DNA from: Chloroflexota bacterium
GTDB lineage: Bacteria > Chloroflexota > Dehalococcoidia > Lucifugimonadales > UBA3495
DNA length: 35,999 nt
Direction: 5' to 3'
Assembly (NCBI GenBank): GCA_002710215.1
Contig: PAJQ01000022.1
Span: 12,302-48,300 of the forward strand
Every line of letters starts with the position of its first letter. The stretch's first letter is position 1. Position numbers and translations under genes: made by a program. This document shows, piece by piece, positions 1-8,296 of the stretch. Below the pieces are notes generated by a model. The model was not told the origin of the DNA. It searched no databases and was given only the letters and a program-made list of their open reading frames with translations.

Positions 1-444
1 CACTTTGCCCGCCCGGTGGTCGCCCTCACTTACGCCGCCGCCTACCTGGGAATCGCCTCGGGCGCTTACGAGTTGGCGATGGAGGAGATGGTCCGCCGCC
101 ACCCCAGCGGCGCCCGGCGGCTGGACAGCGCCATCAACCAGCGGCGCATGGCTGAGATGGGCACCCAGATCGAAGCGGCGCGGGCCCTGCTATTGTCGGC
201 TTCGTCGTCCTTCGACCAGGACCGGGCGTCCTCCCATCTACTTTACATGCAGGCCAAGGTCGCTTGTTCCGAAGCGGGAGTGAGGGTGACCCAGGACTTG
301 ATGACGTCGTTCGGGGGCACAGCTTTTGCCGGACGGATGCCCTTCGAGCGGTATTTCCGGGACGCCCGGGCCGGCATGGTCATGGGCATGGCCAACGACC
401 TGGCCTACCAAAACATGATTCCCCTCATGTTTCAGGAGAATTAA
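1..444 (+). CDS. Acyl-CoA dehydrogenase, C-terminal part (cut by window start)
   Basis: The reading frame is open from the first base (frame 1) and ends at TAA 442-444, so only the last ~147 residues are present. The segment is the all-helical C-terminal domain of acyl-CoA dehydrogenases: a long helical stretch followed by the family ending FERYFRDARAG, which lies near the FAD/substrate site in this family. The expected role is FAD-dependent alpha,beta-dehydrogenation of an acyl-CoA, passing electrons to ETF; the substrate cannot be told. The GTG at 16 is an internal valine, not a start. The next gene is 76 bases downstream with its own promoter-like sequence, so co-transcription is unclear. 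Confidence 0.85.
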   Translation, partial: HFARPVVALTYAAAYLGIASGAYELAMEEMVRRHPSGARRLDSAINQRRMAEMGTQIEAARALLLSASSSFDQDRASSHLLYMQAKVACSEAGVRVTQDLMTSFGGTAFAGRMPFERYFRDARAGMVMGMANDLAYQNMIPLMFQEN

Positions 445-474
445 GCCCGGCCTTCACGTATAAGAAAACCGTAG

Positions 475-480
475 TACAAT
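475..480 (+). promoter_or_regulatory. Candidate -10 box (TACAAT) for the cupin/sulfite oxidase genes
   Basis: TACAAT lies 40 bases before the cupin ATG, in the gap after the acyl-CoA dehydrogenase. No convincing -35 hexamer sits 16-18 bases upstream and there is no TGN extension, so this is a weak call. Confidence 0.3.
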
Positions 481-520
481 GAGGCGAGTATCGTCGTGAC
501 AACCCATACTAGGAAGCACC

Positions 521-871
521 ATGCCACTAATTGAGCACAGCGAGATACCGATGCCCGCGGCGGTGGACAACCGCCGGGAGCGGGAGATTGTCTCCCAGAA
601 ACAAGGCGCGGTTTCGCTTACCATCAAAGAGATCGAGATCCACCCCGGCTATGAAGGGCGCCTGCACACCCACCCGACGGACATCGCCATCATGGTAACG
701 GCCGGTGCCGTGCAGCTTGTTCTCGGAGACGAAGTCTCCACCATCAGAGCGGGCACGACCATGCTGGCCCCGCCCGGCGTGCCTCACAAGCTGGTTAACC
801 AACTATGGATCCCGGTTCGGATGCTGGTGACCTATCCCGCCGCCTACCTGGACACCAACTATCTCGAGTAA
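521..871 (+). CDS. Small cupin-domain protein
   Basis: A 116-residue single-domain cupin. The metal-binding motif is partly visible as LHTHP near residues 49-53, followed by the glycine-rich strand region (VTAGAVQLVLGDE) and APPGVPH, whose His would complete the second cupin motif. Such proteins bind a divalent metal and act as dioxygenases, isomerases or sensors; the substrate is not predictable. ATG is preceded by AGGA. The sulfite-oxidase-like gene starts 22 bases after the stop, so the two probably form one transcript. No signal peptide is seen, so it should be cytoplasmic. Confidence 0.8.
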   Translation: MPLIEHSEIPMPAAVDNRREREIVSQKQGAVSLTIKEIEIHPGYEGRLHTHPTDIAIMVTAGAVQLVLGDEVSTIRAGTTMLAPPGVPHKLVNQLWIPVRMLVTYPAAYLDTNYLE

Positions 872-893
872 AACTAAGCCCAGGAGTCTAAAC

Positions 894-2000
894 ATGGCCG
901 CCCAAATCACCCAAACCACGTTAAAGCCACAGATTATTCCCACCAACGCGGGACTACGCACCTTCGCCGCGCCACCAACGGCGTTGCAAGAAGATATTGT
1001 GCCCAATGACTTGTTCTACATCCGCAATCATTGGACGGATTGCCCGGAGATCGACCAGGCCACCTACCGGATGGCGGTTGACGGCCAAGTAAGCACACCC
1101 TTAAGTTTGAGCTATGAAGACTTGAAACAACTGCCCCAGAAAAGGTTCCAAGTTACCTTCGAGTGCTGCGGAAACAGTCCCGTGCCCGACTACTGGAGCA
1201 AGGCCCTGCGCATCAGCACCGTGATGGAAGGTATCAAGGGACACGGAATCATGGGCAACGCCGAGTGGGCCGGGGTTTCTTTACGGGACGTGCTGGAGAA
1301 AGCCGGGGTTAAGGATTCCGCGGTGGAAGTGATGTTTGAGGGCGCCGACCACGGTCCGGACGAAACCGTGGGGGACCCGCCGGAGGTTACCTACGAGCGC
1401 AGTCTGCCCATCGCCAAAGCGATGCACCCCGATACCCTGCTGGCCTACGAAATGAATGGGGAGCCCCTGCCCCTAAATCACGGCTTCCCGCTTCGTCTGC
1501 TCGTTTCGGGTTGGTACGGCATGAACTCGGTGAAGTGGCTGGTGGGCATCCACGTGCTGGACCACGAGTTCAAAGGCTTCTACATGACCGACCGGTACAT
1601 CACCACCAACGAGCCCGGCTCAGAGGTGCCGTATACCTACTACACCAAAATGAAGGTCAAGTCGATAATCACCAACCCCGCTCCTGGGGAAATAGTTCCC
1701 GCATCGGGATACACTCTGGCCGGGGCGGCATGGTCCGGTGAAGACCAAATCACCAAAGTGGAAATCAGCACCGATGCCGGCGCAACTTGGAGCCTGGTAG
1801 ACACCGTCCGGCCTCGCAGCGACTACTCCTGGAACCGGTGGGAGCACCAGTGGAACCCGCCAGGACCGGGCAAATACACCCTGATGTGCCGGGCCACTAA
1901 CGACCAAGGCGATACCCAACCCATGGAGTTTCCCAACAAATGGGACGGCCGGGGTTACGGCAACAACATGGTGTTCCCACACGAGGTTGAGGTACGCTAG
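894..2000 (+). CDS. Sulfite-oxidase-family molybdenum enzyme
   Basis: 368 residues with the two-domain SUOX fold. The N-terminal molybdopterin domain has ECCGNS around residues 90-95; C91 aligns with the Mo-ligating Cys of QCAGN in sulfite oxidases. It is followed by the GADHG and NHGFPLRLL segments. The C-terminal ~100 residues look like the Mo-co oxidoreductase dimerisation domain (GAAWSGEDQITKVEIS). There is no heme b5 domain and no Sec or Tat signal, unlike periplasmic SorA or YedY. It probably oxidises sulfite or a related oxo-substrate with an unknown electron acceptor. AGGAG precedes the ATG at normal spacing. It follows a cupin and precedes a small membrane-anchored protein. No cytochrome c gene is adjacent. 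Confidence 0.85.
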   Translation: MAAQITQTTLKPQIIPTNAGLRTFAAPPTALQEDIVPNDLFYIRNHWTDCPEIDQATYRMAVDGQVSTPLSLSYEDLKQLPQKRFQVTFECCGNSPVPDYWSKALRISTVMEGIKGHGIMGNAEWAGVSLRDVLEKAGVKDSAVEVMFEGADHGPDETVGDPPEVTYERSLPIAKAMHPDTLLAYEMNGEPLPLNHGFPLRLLVSGWYGMNSVKWLVGIHVLDHEFKGFYMTDRYITTNEPGSEVPYTYYTKMKVKSIITNPAPGEIVPASGYTLAGAAWSGEDQITKVEISTDAGATWSLVDTVRPRSDYSWNRWEHQWNPPGPGKYTLMCRATNDQGDTQPMEFPNKWDGRGYGNNMVFPHEVEVR

Positions 2001-2001
2001 C

Positions 2002-2280
2002 ATGAAAGCTATTCCCCTTCCCGTTTCCTTTATTCTGGTACTTTGCCTGACGATTGCCCTGATGATTTTCTTCGGGGCTTGGGCGGTTTCGGCCGACGTA
2101 GGTGAACGGGATAGGGTGTTTGCCTTCGCCGTACCCGGCGGTACGGCTGCCTTGACCTCAAATGCCAACGCCACCGGACCACTGGCACTGGGAGAGAGTA
2201 GCGCCGTCGAGGGCGGACACACCGCCGCCTCGGAGACATGGTGGGGCAACGGCCTGCTCAGAGCGTGCCCGCTGCACTAG
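2002..2280 (+). CDS. Small membrane-anchored or secreted protein of unknown function
   Basis: About 92 residues. ATG 2002 is preferred over an upstream TTG (1987) because GAGG lies nine bases before it and it begins just after the sulfite oxidase stop (1998-2000). The N-terminus is a strong hydrophobic segment (about residues 6-29) ending AVSA-D, which could be a signal peptide or a membrane anchor. The rest is rich in Ala, Gly and Ser with no recognised domain. The position suggests a link to the sulfite-oxidase-like enzyme, for example anchoring, but it has no CxxCH heme motif, so it is not a SorB-type cytochrome. The C-terminal 25 residues are atypical, and a frameshift cannot be excluded. 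Confidence 0.5.
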   Translation: MKAIPLPVSFILVLCLTIALMIFFGAWAVSADVGERDRVFAFAVPGGTAALTSNANATGPLALGESSAVEGGHTAASETWWGNGLLRACPLH

Positions 2281-2367
2281 CCCTGGGCCCGTCTTCTCTC
2301 GAAGCTGCCATCCTTGGAGAACTAGGTCATTTCGTTGGCCAGCCCCATCGCTGAGTATTATTGATTC

Positions 2368-3756
2368 ATGCTTAACCTAAGCGCCTCCAGGATGCCCTGG
2401 GGGCTCCATTACTGTTGGATCATAGTGGCCGTCTTGGCCACGGTGCAGATTCTCGCCACCTCCATCAGCATGGCTGCCGGTATTCTTTTGCCGCCCTTAA
2501 CCGACCCAGATGGCCGCTTCGGCTGGAGTGTCGGTACTATCGTCATGGGGCTGGCGGCCTACTACCTGGTGGGAGCAATTTTCGCCCCAGTCAGCGGTTG
2601 GCTGGGCGACCGGTACGGTGCCCGGCGCATGATGTTCGCCGGCGCCATTTTGTACGGCGTTAGCATGGTGTTGCTGGGATTTGTCCGCGAGCTATGGCAG
2701 TTCTTCATCGTCTTCGGATTTTTGCTGTCACTGACCCAATCCATCGCCATGGTGCCTTTGATGGCGTCGGTCAGCGGCTGGTTTCGGCGGCGGTTGGGAT
2801 TGGGAACCGGAATTCTGTGGGCTGCGGGCGGAGTAGGCACGGCCATCATAGCACCGCTTACCGGCTACTTATTGGAGAATTACGGTTGGCAGATGACGTT
2901 CTGGAGCATCGGCGTCATCGGCGGCGGGATCTTGGTCCTTCTCAACATCCTGCTCCGCAATAGGCCGGAGGACATCGGTGTCAAGCCTTACGGGGCCACC
3001 AGCGACGACCCACCTCCAACTCTCCGTAGCGCCACATCGGATAAACTGCGCCTAAAAGTGTTCAACCAGCATGTCCGGCGGACCAGAGCATTCTGGAACC
3101 TTCCAGCCATCCACGGCCTAGGGTGCGCCGGACATGGCATAGTGCTGATCTTCTCCATTCCGTTCGCCGTTGAGCAGGGTATCGGACTGACACAGGCGGC
3201 GGTGATCCTTACGATAATTTCTCTGGTCAGCATCTCCAGCAGACTTCTGACTCCGGTGCTGGCGGAACGGTACGGCTCCAAACGTATCATGGCCAGTTGC
3301 CTGTTCGTTCAGGGGATCACCGTGCTTATCCTCTTCTGGGCTCATGACCTCTGGGCTTTCTATTTGTTCGCCGCCCTGTTCGGCATAGGGTTCGGCGGCG
3401 AGTGGACCGGATACCTGGTGATAAACCGGCAATACTTCGGCAACGGACCCATGGGAACCCTCTACGGGTCACAGATGACCGGAGCACTGATGGGACACGC
3501 GATAACCACTGCCCTTGGCGGCGTGGTGTTTGAGATATTCCGGTCTTCCGGCATCATCGATCCTTACACAGTCATATTCGCATTGTCAGTCGCCTTCAGC
3601 CTGGCGGGAGCGGCGGTCATCCTGACCTTGGAACCAACTTCCAAGACGTTGATTCCCGACTGGGAGATGTCGTTACCCGAAGAGGCCCGCTCCGGAGGCG
3701 CTGGGATTCCCGGTGCTCCATCTCTAACGCCTGAGCCGGCCGCCGGAGACGGCTAA
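2368..3756 (+). CDS. Major facilitator superfamily transporter
   Basis: 462 residues with about 12 hydrophobic segments in two halves joined by a polar loop (about residues 205-245). The loop between TM2 and TM3 carries the MFS signature-like GWLGDRYGARR (about residues 78-88), and the equivalent point in the second half has LAERYGSKR. The overall look is that of the oxalate/formate-antiporter-like or monocarboxylate-like branch, but the substrate is not determinable. ATG 2368 is used; ATG 2395 (MPWGLHYCW) is an alternative closer to TM1. The cytoplasmic tail is Pro/Gly/Glu-rich. The cyclase gene starts 31 bases downstream on the same strand, so this may be uptake of a compound the cyclase processes. 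Confidence 0.85.
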   Translation: MLNLSASRMPWGLHYCWIIVAVLATVQILATSISMAAGILLPPLTDPDGRFGWSVGTIVMGLAAYYLVGAIFAPVSGWLGDRYGARRMMFAGAILYGVSMVLLGFVRELWQFFIVFGFLLSLTQSIAMVPLMASVSGWFRRRLGLGTGILWAAGGVGTAIIAPLTGYLLENYGWQMTFWSIGVIGGGILVLLNILLRNRPEDIGVKPYGATSDDPPPTLRSATSDKLRLKVFNQHVRRTRAFWNLPAIHGLGCAGHGIVLIFSIPFAVEQGIGLTQAAVILTIISLVSISSRLLTPVLAERYGSKRIMASCLFVQGITVLILFWAHDLWAFYLFAALFGIGFGGEWTGYLVINRQYFGNGPMGTLYGSQMTGALMGHAITTALGGVVFEIFRSSGIIDPYTVIFALSVAFSLAGAAVILTLEPTSKTLIPDWEMSLPEEARSGGAGIPGAPSLTPEPAAGDG

Positions 3757-3787
3757 CGCCACCGAAGCCGAGGAAAGAAATACAACC

Positions 3788-4462
3788 ATGCCCAAACTTA
3801 TCGACCTGACCCTAACCCTGGGAAGCTCGCGGGTTTCCGCCGTTCCTGGCTTGATGGGCGTGACCATGTCGCCGTTGCAGACCCACGAGTCCCACACCCG
3901 TTCCAACACCAAACTGACCCTGGCCACCCACATCGGCACCCACGTCGACGCTCCCTACCACTTTCATCCCGATGGGACCACAGTAGACAACATGCCCTTG
4001 GAGCGGTACATGGGACCGGCGCTGCTCTTGGACCTGCGCCAGTCGGCCCAGAGCAAGACGCCAATCTCCGTAGCGGACCTGGAGCAGGCCGGGGCCGCGC
4101 CCGACGCCGTAAAGGACAACATCGTAGTTCTGTTCACGGGCTGGGCGCATAATGAGTCGGGAAACGAGGGATTCTACTCCGACGGGCCTTACCTCAGCAC
4201 GGAGGGCGCAGGTTACCTGGCAAGGCATGAAGTCAACGCCGTGGCGGTCGACTTTCCCATCGACAAACATCCGCCGACTCCCCAGTCCACCATGAGCGAT
4301 TTCCCGGTGCACCGGCTTCTGTTGGGCCTCGGCATCCCACTCATCGAAAACCTGATTAACCTAGACCAACTGGTGGGCCTCAATTTCGAGCTTTGGGCGT
4401 TGCCTTTGAAGCTGAAAGGCGGTGACGGGGCCGCCGCCCGCGCCGTAGCGCGCATTCTCTAA
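3788..4462 (+). CDS. Cyclase / kynurenine-formamidase-like metal hydrolase
   Basis: 224 residues of the cyclase family (PF04199). The metal-binding motif HIGTHVDAPYHF spans residues 48-59 with ligand candidates H48, H52, D54 and H58. The start LIDLTLTLG is typical of the family. Members are Mn/Zn-dependent hydrolases, including arylformamidases, isatin hydrolases and polyketide-cyclase-like proteins, so the exact reaction is open. AGGAAAG precedes the ATG. It lies between an MFS transporter and a Ham1-like gene (21-base gap) on the same strand and probably belongs to one operon. Confidence 0.85.
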   Translation: MPKLIDLTLTLGSSRVSAVPGLMGVTMSPLQTHESHTRSNTKLTLATHIGTHVDAPYHFHPDGTTVDNMPLERYMGPALLLDLRQSAQSKTPISVADLEQAGAAPDAVKDNIVVLFTGWAHNESGNEGFYSDGPYLSTEGAGYLARHEVNAVAVDFPIDKHPPTPQSTMSDFPVHRLLLGLGIPLIENLINLDQLVGLNFELWALPLKLKGGDGAAARAVARIL

Positions 4463-4483
4463 ACTCAATCCGGAAGTACCCCC

Positions 4484-5137
4484 ATGATCGGCCAAACCAC
4501 CGGCAAGAGCGCCACCTCCATACTCCTGGCCACCGGAAATCCGGCCAAGCAGCAGAAACTCGCCTGGCTGGTTGAAGCCATTAACTTGTCTCCCACTACT
4601 CCCCAACAGTTAGGCCTATCCGGAGTCCCTGAAGAGGAAGGCGGCACTCACCACGAGATTGCCCGGGCCAAAGCGCGAGAGTGGTCGCTGGCGGGATCAA
4701 CATTGGCCATCGCCTCCGACGGCGGCTTGGTCCTTCCGGCGCTGGGCGATAGCTGGGAAAGTCTCTACACCCACCGGTTCGCCGGATCGGCGGCCAACGA
4801 CCAAGAGAGAACCCGCCGGTTATTGGAGTTGATGGAACCCTACCAGGGCGGCGAACGCGAAGCTTCTTGGGTGGAAGGTTTATGCGTTGCCGACCGGGGC
4901 CGGATATTGGCCTCCTGGGAACTTCGGGGAGGCACCGGAATCATCTCCGAAGCGCCGGACAGCGCCCCAGCCATTCCCGGCTTCTGGGCTTTTTCGGTCT
5001 GGTATTTCCCTCAATTCGGCCGGACCTACAATCAACTCACGCCGGTAGAGCTCGAGTCTCTCGATGACCATTGGACCAGCCTGCGCCGGTTGGTACGTCG
5101 ATACTTCCAATCTCACTTCGTGTCCACCAAACGCTGA
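4484..5137 (+). CDS. Ham1/RdgB-like non-canonical purine NTP pyrophosphatase
   Basis: 217 residues. The N-terminus LLATGNPAKQQKL fits the Ham1 phosphate-binding start ([ST]xNxxK). ASDGGLVLPALG corresponds to the catalytic DDSGL segment, and THRFAG to the family SARFAG. The classical enzyme hydrolyses ITP, dITP and XTP to monophosphates, cleaning the nucleotide pool. This copy is divergent: the second Asp of DDSGL is shifted to ASDGG, and the usual C-terminal SHR-type segment is not evident, so specificity may differ. It is the last gene of the 521-5137 same-strand run; a new promoter-like sequence follows. Confidence 0.7.
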   Translation: MIGQTTGKSATSILLATGNPAKQQKLAWLVEAINLSPTTPQQLGLSGVPEEEGGTHHEIARAKAREWSLAGSTLAIASDGGLVLPALGDSWESLYTHRFAGSAANDQERTRRLLELMEPYQGGEREASWVEGLCVADRGRILASWELRGGTGIISEAPDSAPAIPGFWAFSVWYFPQFGRTYNQLTPVELESLDDHWTSLRRLVRRYFQSHFVSTKR

Positions 5138-5194
5138 GGCATCGTGTTCGGTGACTTGCACGCGCCTTCATGGTACCCAAGCTCTCCGATAGGC

Positions 5195-5200
5195 TACAAT
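5195..5200 (+). promoter_or_regulatory. Candidate -10 box (TACAAT) before the MoxR/VWA genes
   Basis: TACAAT lies about 50 bases before the likely TTG start of the MoxR gene, in a 109-base gap after the Ham1-like gene. No good -35 is visible at standard spacing. It resembles the TAYAAT boxes before several other genes in this window. Confidence 0.35.
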
Positions 5201-5246
5201 AGTCTCGCTTATTTCCCCACCCCGACTAGTTGATTGGAGTTTGCCA

Positions 5247-6197
5247 TTGACTTCCACCATTGAAATGCCCGCCACCATCGACGACGTGCAGAAGATCCTC
5301 CGCGAGCAACATTACATCAGCGACCGCAGCCTGGCGGTGCCCATATTCTTGAGCTTAAAGCTGCAACGGCCCCTGTTCCTAGAGGGTGAGGCCGGTGTCG
5401 GCAAAACAGAGATCTCCCGGGCCCTGGCCGCCGCGCTGGATACCGAGTTGATTCACCTCCAGTGCTATGAAGGCCTGGACATCAACCACGCCGTCTACGA
5501 ATGGAATCACACCCGCCAAATTCTGGAAATACGCCTGATGGAATCGTCCGGCCAGGTCGACCGGGAGAGCGCCACCGCCGACCTGTTCAGCGAGCGGTTC
5601 TTGATCAAACGCCCCCTTATGCAGGCCATCGACGAAAGCCGCGAGAAGTCTCCGGTCCTACTCATCGACGAGTTGGACCGGGCCGATGAGGAGTTCGAGG
5701 GATTCCTGCTGGAGATGCTGGGTAACTTCCAGATCACGATTCCAGAGTTGGGTACTTACAAAGCAGTCCACCCACCCATCGTTATAATCACCTCCAACCG
5801 GACTCGGGAAGTTCACGACGCGCTGAAGCGCCGCTGCCTGTATTACTGGATAGAATACCCGGACTTCCAAAAAGAGTTCCAAATCATCACGGACAAGATC
5901 CCCGAAGCTCCCCGCCAGTTGGCGCAACAGGTAACCGGATTCATTCAGGAATTGCGGGAGACCGAGCTTTATAAGATTCCGGGAGTGTCGGAAACCCTGG
6001 ACTGGACGTCGGCTCTCTTGGCTTTGAATCAGTCCGAGTTGGACCCCCAGGTTATCGACGACACCATGGGGATCGTGCTCAAGTACCAGGACGACATCGA
6101 AATGGTGCGAGGCGAGTCGGTGCGGGCCATGTTGGAGCGGTCCAAAAACCGAGGCCCCCGCCGGGGAAGACGGGGTGGCGGCGGTGGCGGTCCGTGA
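5247..6197 (+). CDS. MoxR-family AAA+ ATPase
   Basis: About 316 residues. Walker A GEAGVGKT lies near residues 47-54 and Walker B LLIDELDRAD near 138-147, with ITSNRTREVHDALKRRC as the sensor/arginine-finger region. The TTG at 5247 is chosen because GGAG (5236-5239) lies seven bases before it, whereas the TTG at 5241 is too close; ATG 5265 is another option. MoxR ATPases act as chaperone-like remodellers that insert cofactors or mature metalloenzymes, usually with a VWA partner. Here the VWA gene overlaps by four bases (GTGA), which strongly implies translational coupling. The C-terminal tail is Arg/Gly-rich (GRRGGGGGGP), possibly a nucleic-acid or partner-binding tail. Confidence 0.9.
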   Translation: MTSTIEMPATIDDVQKILREQHYISDRSLAVPIFLSLKLQRPLFLEGEAGVGKTEISRALAAALDTELIHLQCYEGLDINHAVYEWNHTRQILEIRLMESSGQVDRESATADLFSERFLIKRPLMQAIDESREKSPVLLIDELDRADEEFEGFLLEMLGNFQITIPELGTYKAVHPPIVIITSNRTREVHDALKRRCLYYWIEYPDFQKEFQIITDKIPEAPRQLAQQVTGFIQELRETELYKIPGVSETLDWTSALLALNQSELDPQVIDDTMGIVLKYQDDIEMVRGESVRAMLERSKNRGPRRGRRGGGGGGP

Positions 6198-7507
6198 CCG
6201 CGCCTGCCAACGGCACCCATCAGGACAACGGGCACATCCTACACAACCTGATGATGTTCGGCGAGACTTTGCGCAAAATTGGGTTGGACGTGGGATCGGG
6301 CAACATGCTGGACCTGGTTCGGGCGTTGGAGTACACCCCCATTGGCCGCAAACAGGACTTCCAACAAGCGGCGCGCTCAATACTGGTCCACCGGAAACAG
6401 GACATTGCCCTGTTCGACGAAGCCTTTCAGGTGTTCTGGCGGCGTCCGGCCAGCGGCCAAACCACCCGTGACCTGCGCTCATTGGGAGAGCAACGCCGTT
6501 ACCGGAACCCTCAAGTCGCACCACCTAGGGGTGGTGACGACGGTCACGGTTCAGCCACCGAAGGAGATGAAGATGATGCCGGTGACCGGGTGGACCTGAC
6601 CAGGACCTACAGCGCCAGGGAAGTGCTGCGGCAGAAAGATTTCTCAGACTTCGATGGCTTGGAGATTGCCGAAGCCAAACGTGTGATGTCGGACCTGTCT
6701 TGGGACCTGGGAAACCGGCGAACGCGCCGGACCGCGCCGGGAGATGGCTCTTGGATAGACCTGCGCCGCACCCTAAGGCAGAATCTCAAGTACGGCGGCG
6801 AACTGTTGGAGTTGCCGCGAAGGGTGCGCAAAGACAAGCCCCGGCCCCTGATTTTGATATGCGACGTCAGCGGTTCGATGGAGCGGTACACTCGAATGCT
6901 GCTGCACTTCATCCACGCCATTGCCAAAGGCCAACAGCAGGCGGAGGCCTTTCTATTCGCCACCCGGCTAACCCGGATCACCCGCTACCTGAACTACCGC
7001 AGCATCGATCAGGCGGTCACCGAAGTGTCCCGGGCGGTCCCCGACTGGGCCGGGGGCACTCGCATCGGGCAAGCACTCAAGACGTTCAATTTCCAGTGGT
7101 TGCGGCGCGTCCGGGGCAGTGGAGCCGTGGTGCTGGTGATTTCCGACGGGTGGGACCGGGGAGAGCCGGAATTGCTGTCCCAGGAGATTTCCCGCCTACA
7201 GCGCAGTTGCCACCGCCTTATCTGGCTCAACCCGCTGCTGGGGTCCGCCGATTACCAACCGTTGACCCGGGGAATCCAAGCCGCGCTACCCTACATAGAC
7301 GACTTTTTACCGGTCAACAACCTGAATAGCCTGGATGCCCTCGCTCAACACTTGAGCAACCTGAATCCCAAACGCAGTTTTGGACCCCGTTACCGGCCTC
7401 CACCACCCGATGAACCGGAACCAGAGGTGCCGCCGGTCGAACGCCGGGAGATCAATCCGGCCCTGGGTCCTACGTTCCGGCATCCGATGTGGGGCCGCAA
7501 TCCCTAA
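6194..7507 (+). CDS. VWA-domain protein, CoxE-like partner of MoxR
   Basis: 437 residues. The GTG start overlaps the MoxR stop. The N-terminal half is helical and charged. The C-terminal half is a von Willebrand factor A domain with a full MIDAS motif DVSGS at residues 224-228 (D224, S226, S228), a following GGTRIGQAL threonine loop and VISDGWDRG. This organisation matches CoxE / CO-dehydrogenase-maturation-like VWA proteins that pair with MoxR ATPases. No CO dehydrogenase or other obvious client is encoded nearby, so the target complex is unknown. The tail is proline-rich (PPPPDEPEPEVPP). Confidence 0.88.
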   Translation: MTAPANGTHQDNGHILHNLMMFGETLRKIGLDVGSGNMLDLVRALEYTPIGRKQDFQQAARSILVHRKQDIALFDEAFQVFWRRPASGQTTRDLRSLGEQRRYRNPQVAPPRGGDDGHGSATEGDEDDAGDRVDLTRTYSAREVLRQKDFSDFDGLEIAEAKRVMSDLSWDLGNRRTRRTAPGDGSWIDLRRTLRQNLKYGGELLELPRRVRKDKPRPLILICDVSGSMERYTRMLLHFIHAIAKGQQQAEAFLFATRLTRITRYLNYRSIDQAVTEVSRAVPDWAGGTRIGQALKTFNFQWLRRVRGSGAVVLVISDGWDRGEPELLSQEISRLQRSCHRLIWLNPLLGSADYQPLTRGIQAALPYIDDFLPVNNLNSLDALAQHLSNLNPKRSFGPRYRPPPPDEPEPEVPPVERREINPALGPTFRHPMWGRNP

Positions 7508-7540
7508 CTTATGCACCGCCGGACGAATCAAGAGGTTTAG

Positions 7541-8068
7541 ATGCCCGTCTGTCCTTACTGCGCTCATCAAGTCGAATCGGCTCACATTTTCTGCGGCGGT
7601 TGCGGCAAGGCCCTCCCTGCGGAATCTACTGCGGATCCCGAAGAGGCGTTGACCGGGCAGCCACCGCGCACCTTGGCCTACGGGATCTCGCCAACCCGTA
7701 TCCTGGTGATGACGTTGCTGTCCGACGGGCTCTATCTGTTCTATTGGTTCTACATCACGTGGCAACAATATCGAGACCACACCGGAAACCAAGTGTTTCC
7801 CATGTGGCACACTTTGACCCTTACTGTTCCGATCTATGGACTATTTCGTACCCATGCCCACATGCGCGCCTTGAAGCAGCTGATGCTCGACGCCGGCGTT
7901 CTCTGCTCTTTCAGCATTGGGTGGGCGGTAGCTCTAGTGCTCATACCTATATCATGGCGTTACACAAAACTTTTCTTAAATGGAGGATTCTTCAACTCCG
8001 CTGAGGTATCCTTTGGATCTGCCGTAATCAACGCCATGCTAGATTTGGCATCTATTGCTGTGTATTAG
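7541..8068 (+). CDS. Zinc-ribbon DUF4234-like membrane protein, truncated by frameshift
   Basis: 175 residues to the first stop. The N-terminus is a zinc ribbon (CPYC ... CGGCG, residues 4-7 and 18-22). After a linker come hydrophobic segments (ILVMTLLSDGLYLFYWFYITW and later ones) typical of DUF4234-like membrane proteins. The frame stops at TAG 8066-8068 in the middle of a hydrophobic helix, but the -1 frame continues it naturally to 8244 (see next entry). The gene is probably intact in an ancestor or in the true genome. It sits 33 bases after the VWA gene, possibly in the same operon. AT content rises towards its 3' end. Confidence 0.65.
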   Translation: MPVCPYCAHQVESAHIFCGGCGKALPAESTADPEEALTGQPPRTLAYGISPTRILVMTLLSDGLYLFYWFYITWQQYRDHTGNQVFPMWHTLTLTVPIYGLFRTHAHMRALKQLMLDAGVLCSFSIGWAVALVLIPISWRYTKLFLNGGFFNSAEVSFGSAVINAMLDLASIAVY

Positions 8069-8244
8069 GACTTCTTCTGAACGTTCAGCCGAACCTGAGT
8101 CGGTACTGGGCCAGCCTGGACAACGTTACTCTAGTTGACTTGAATGTTGGCGCGGGGGAAATCATCCTAGCGGTCATTGGAGTCCTAACCTGGATAATCA
8201 CCTTGGCAGCCATCATCAGCCCCGCCTTTCGGGCTAACCTTTAA
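8062..8244 (+). pseudogene. Frameshifted C-terminal part of the zinc-ribbon membrane protein
   Basis: From about 8062, frame 1 reads VLGLLLNVQPNLSRYW and then a last hydrophobic helix (EIILAVIGVLTWIITLAAI), ending at TAA 8242-8244. It joins the preceding frame at IAV with one base missing: adding one base near 8060-8062 restores a ~234-residue protein. The sequence shows a lesion; whether it is real or an assembly error cannot be told here. Confidence 0.7.
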
Positions 8245-8296
8245 ACCGCCCGTCGATCATCGCTAGAAAATTACACGAGCCGCCGTTACCCGCACG

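Noticed and set aside
1620-2249. Minus-strand frame of 209 codons near the sulfite-oxidase-like gene
   Set aside because: Shadow of the sulfite-oxidase-like gene and the small membrane protein; no recognisable motif.
2002-2280. Cytochrome c partner (SorB-like) of the sulfite-oxidase-like enzyme
   Set aside because: No CxxCH motif in this frame or in the alternative frames up to 2367.
5658-6524. Long minus-strand open frame (288 codons) across the MoxR/VWA junction
   Set aside because: Antisense to two overlapping, well-recognised genes; composition is typical of a GC-rich shadow frame.
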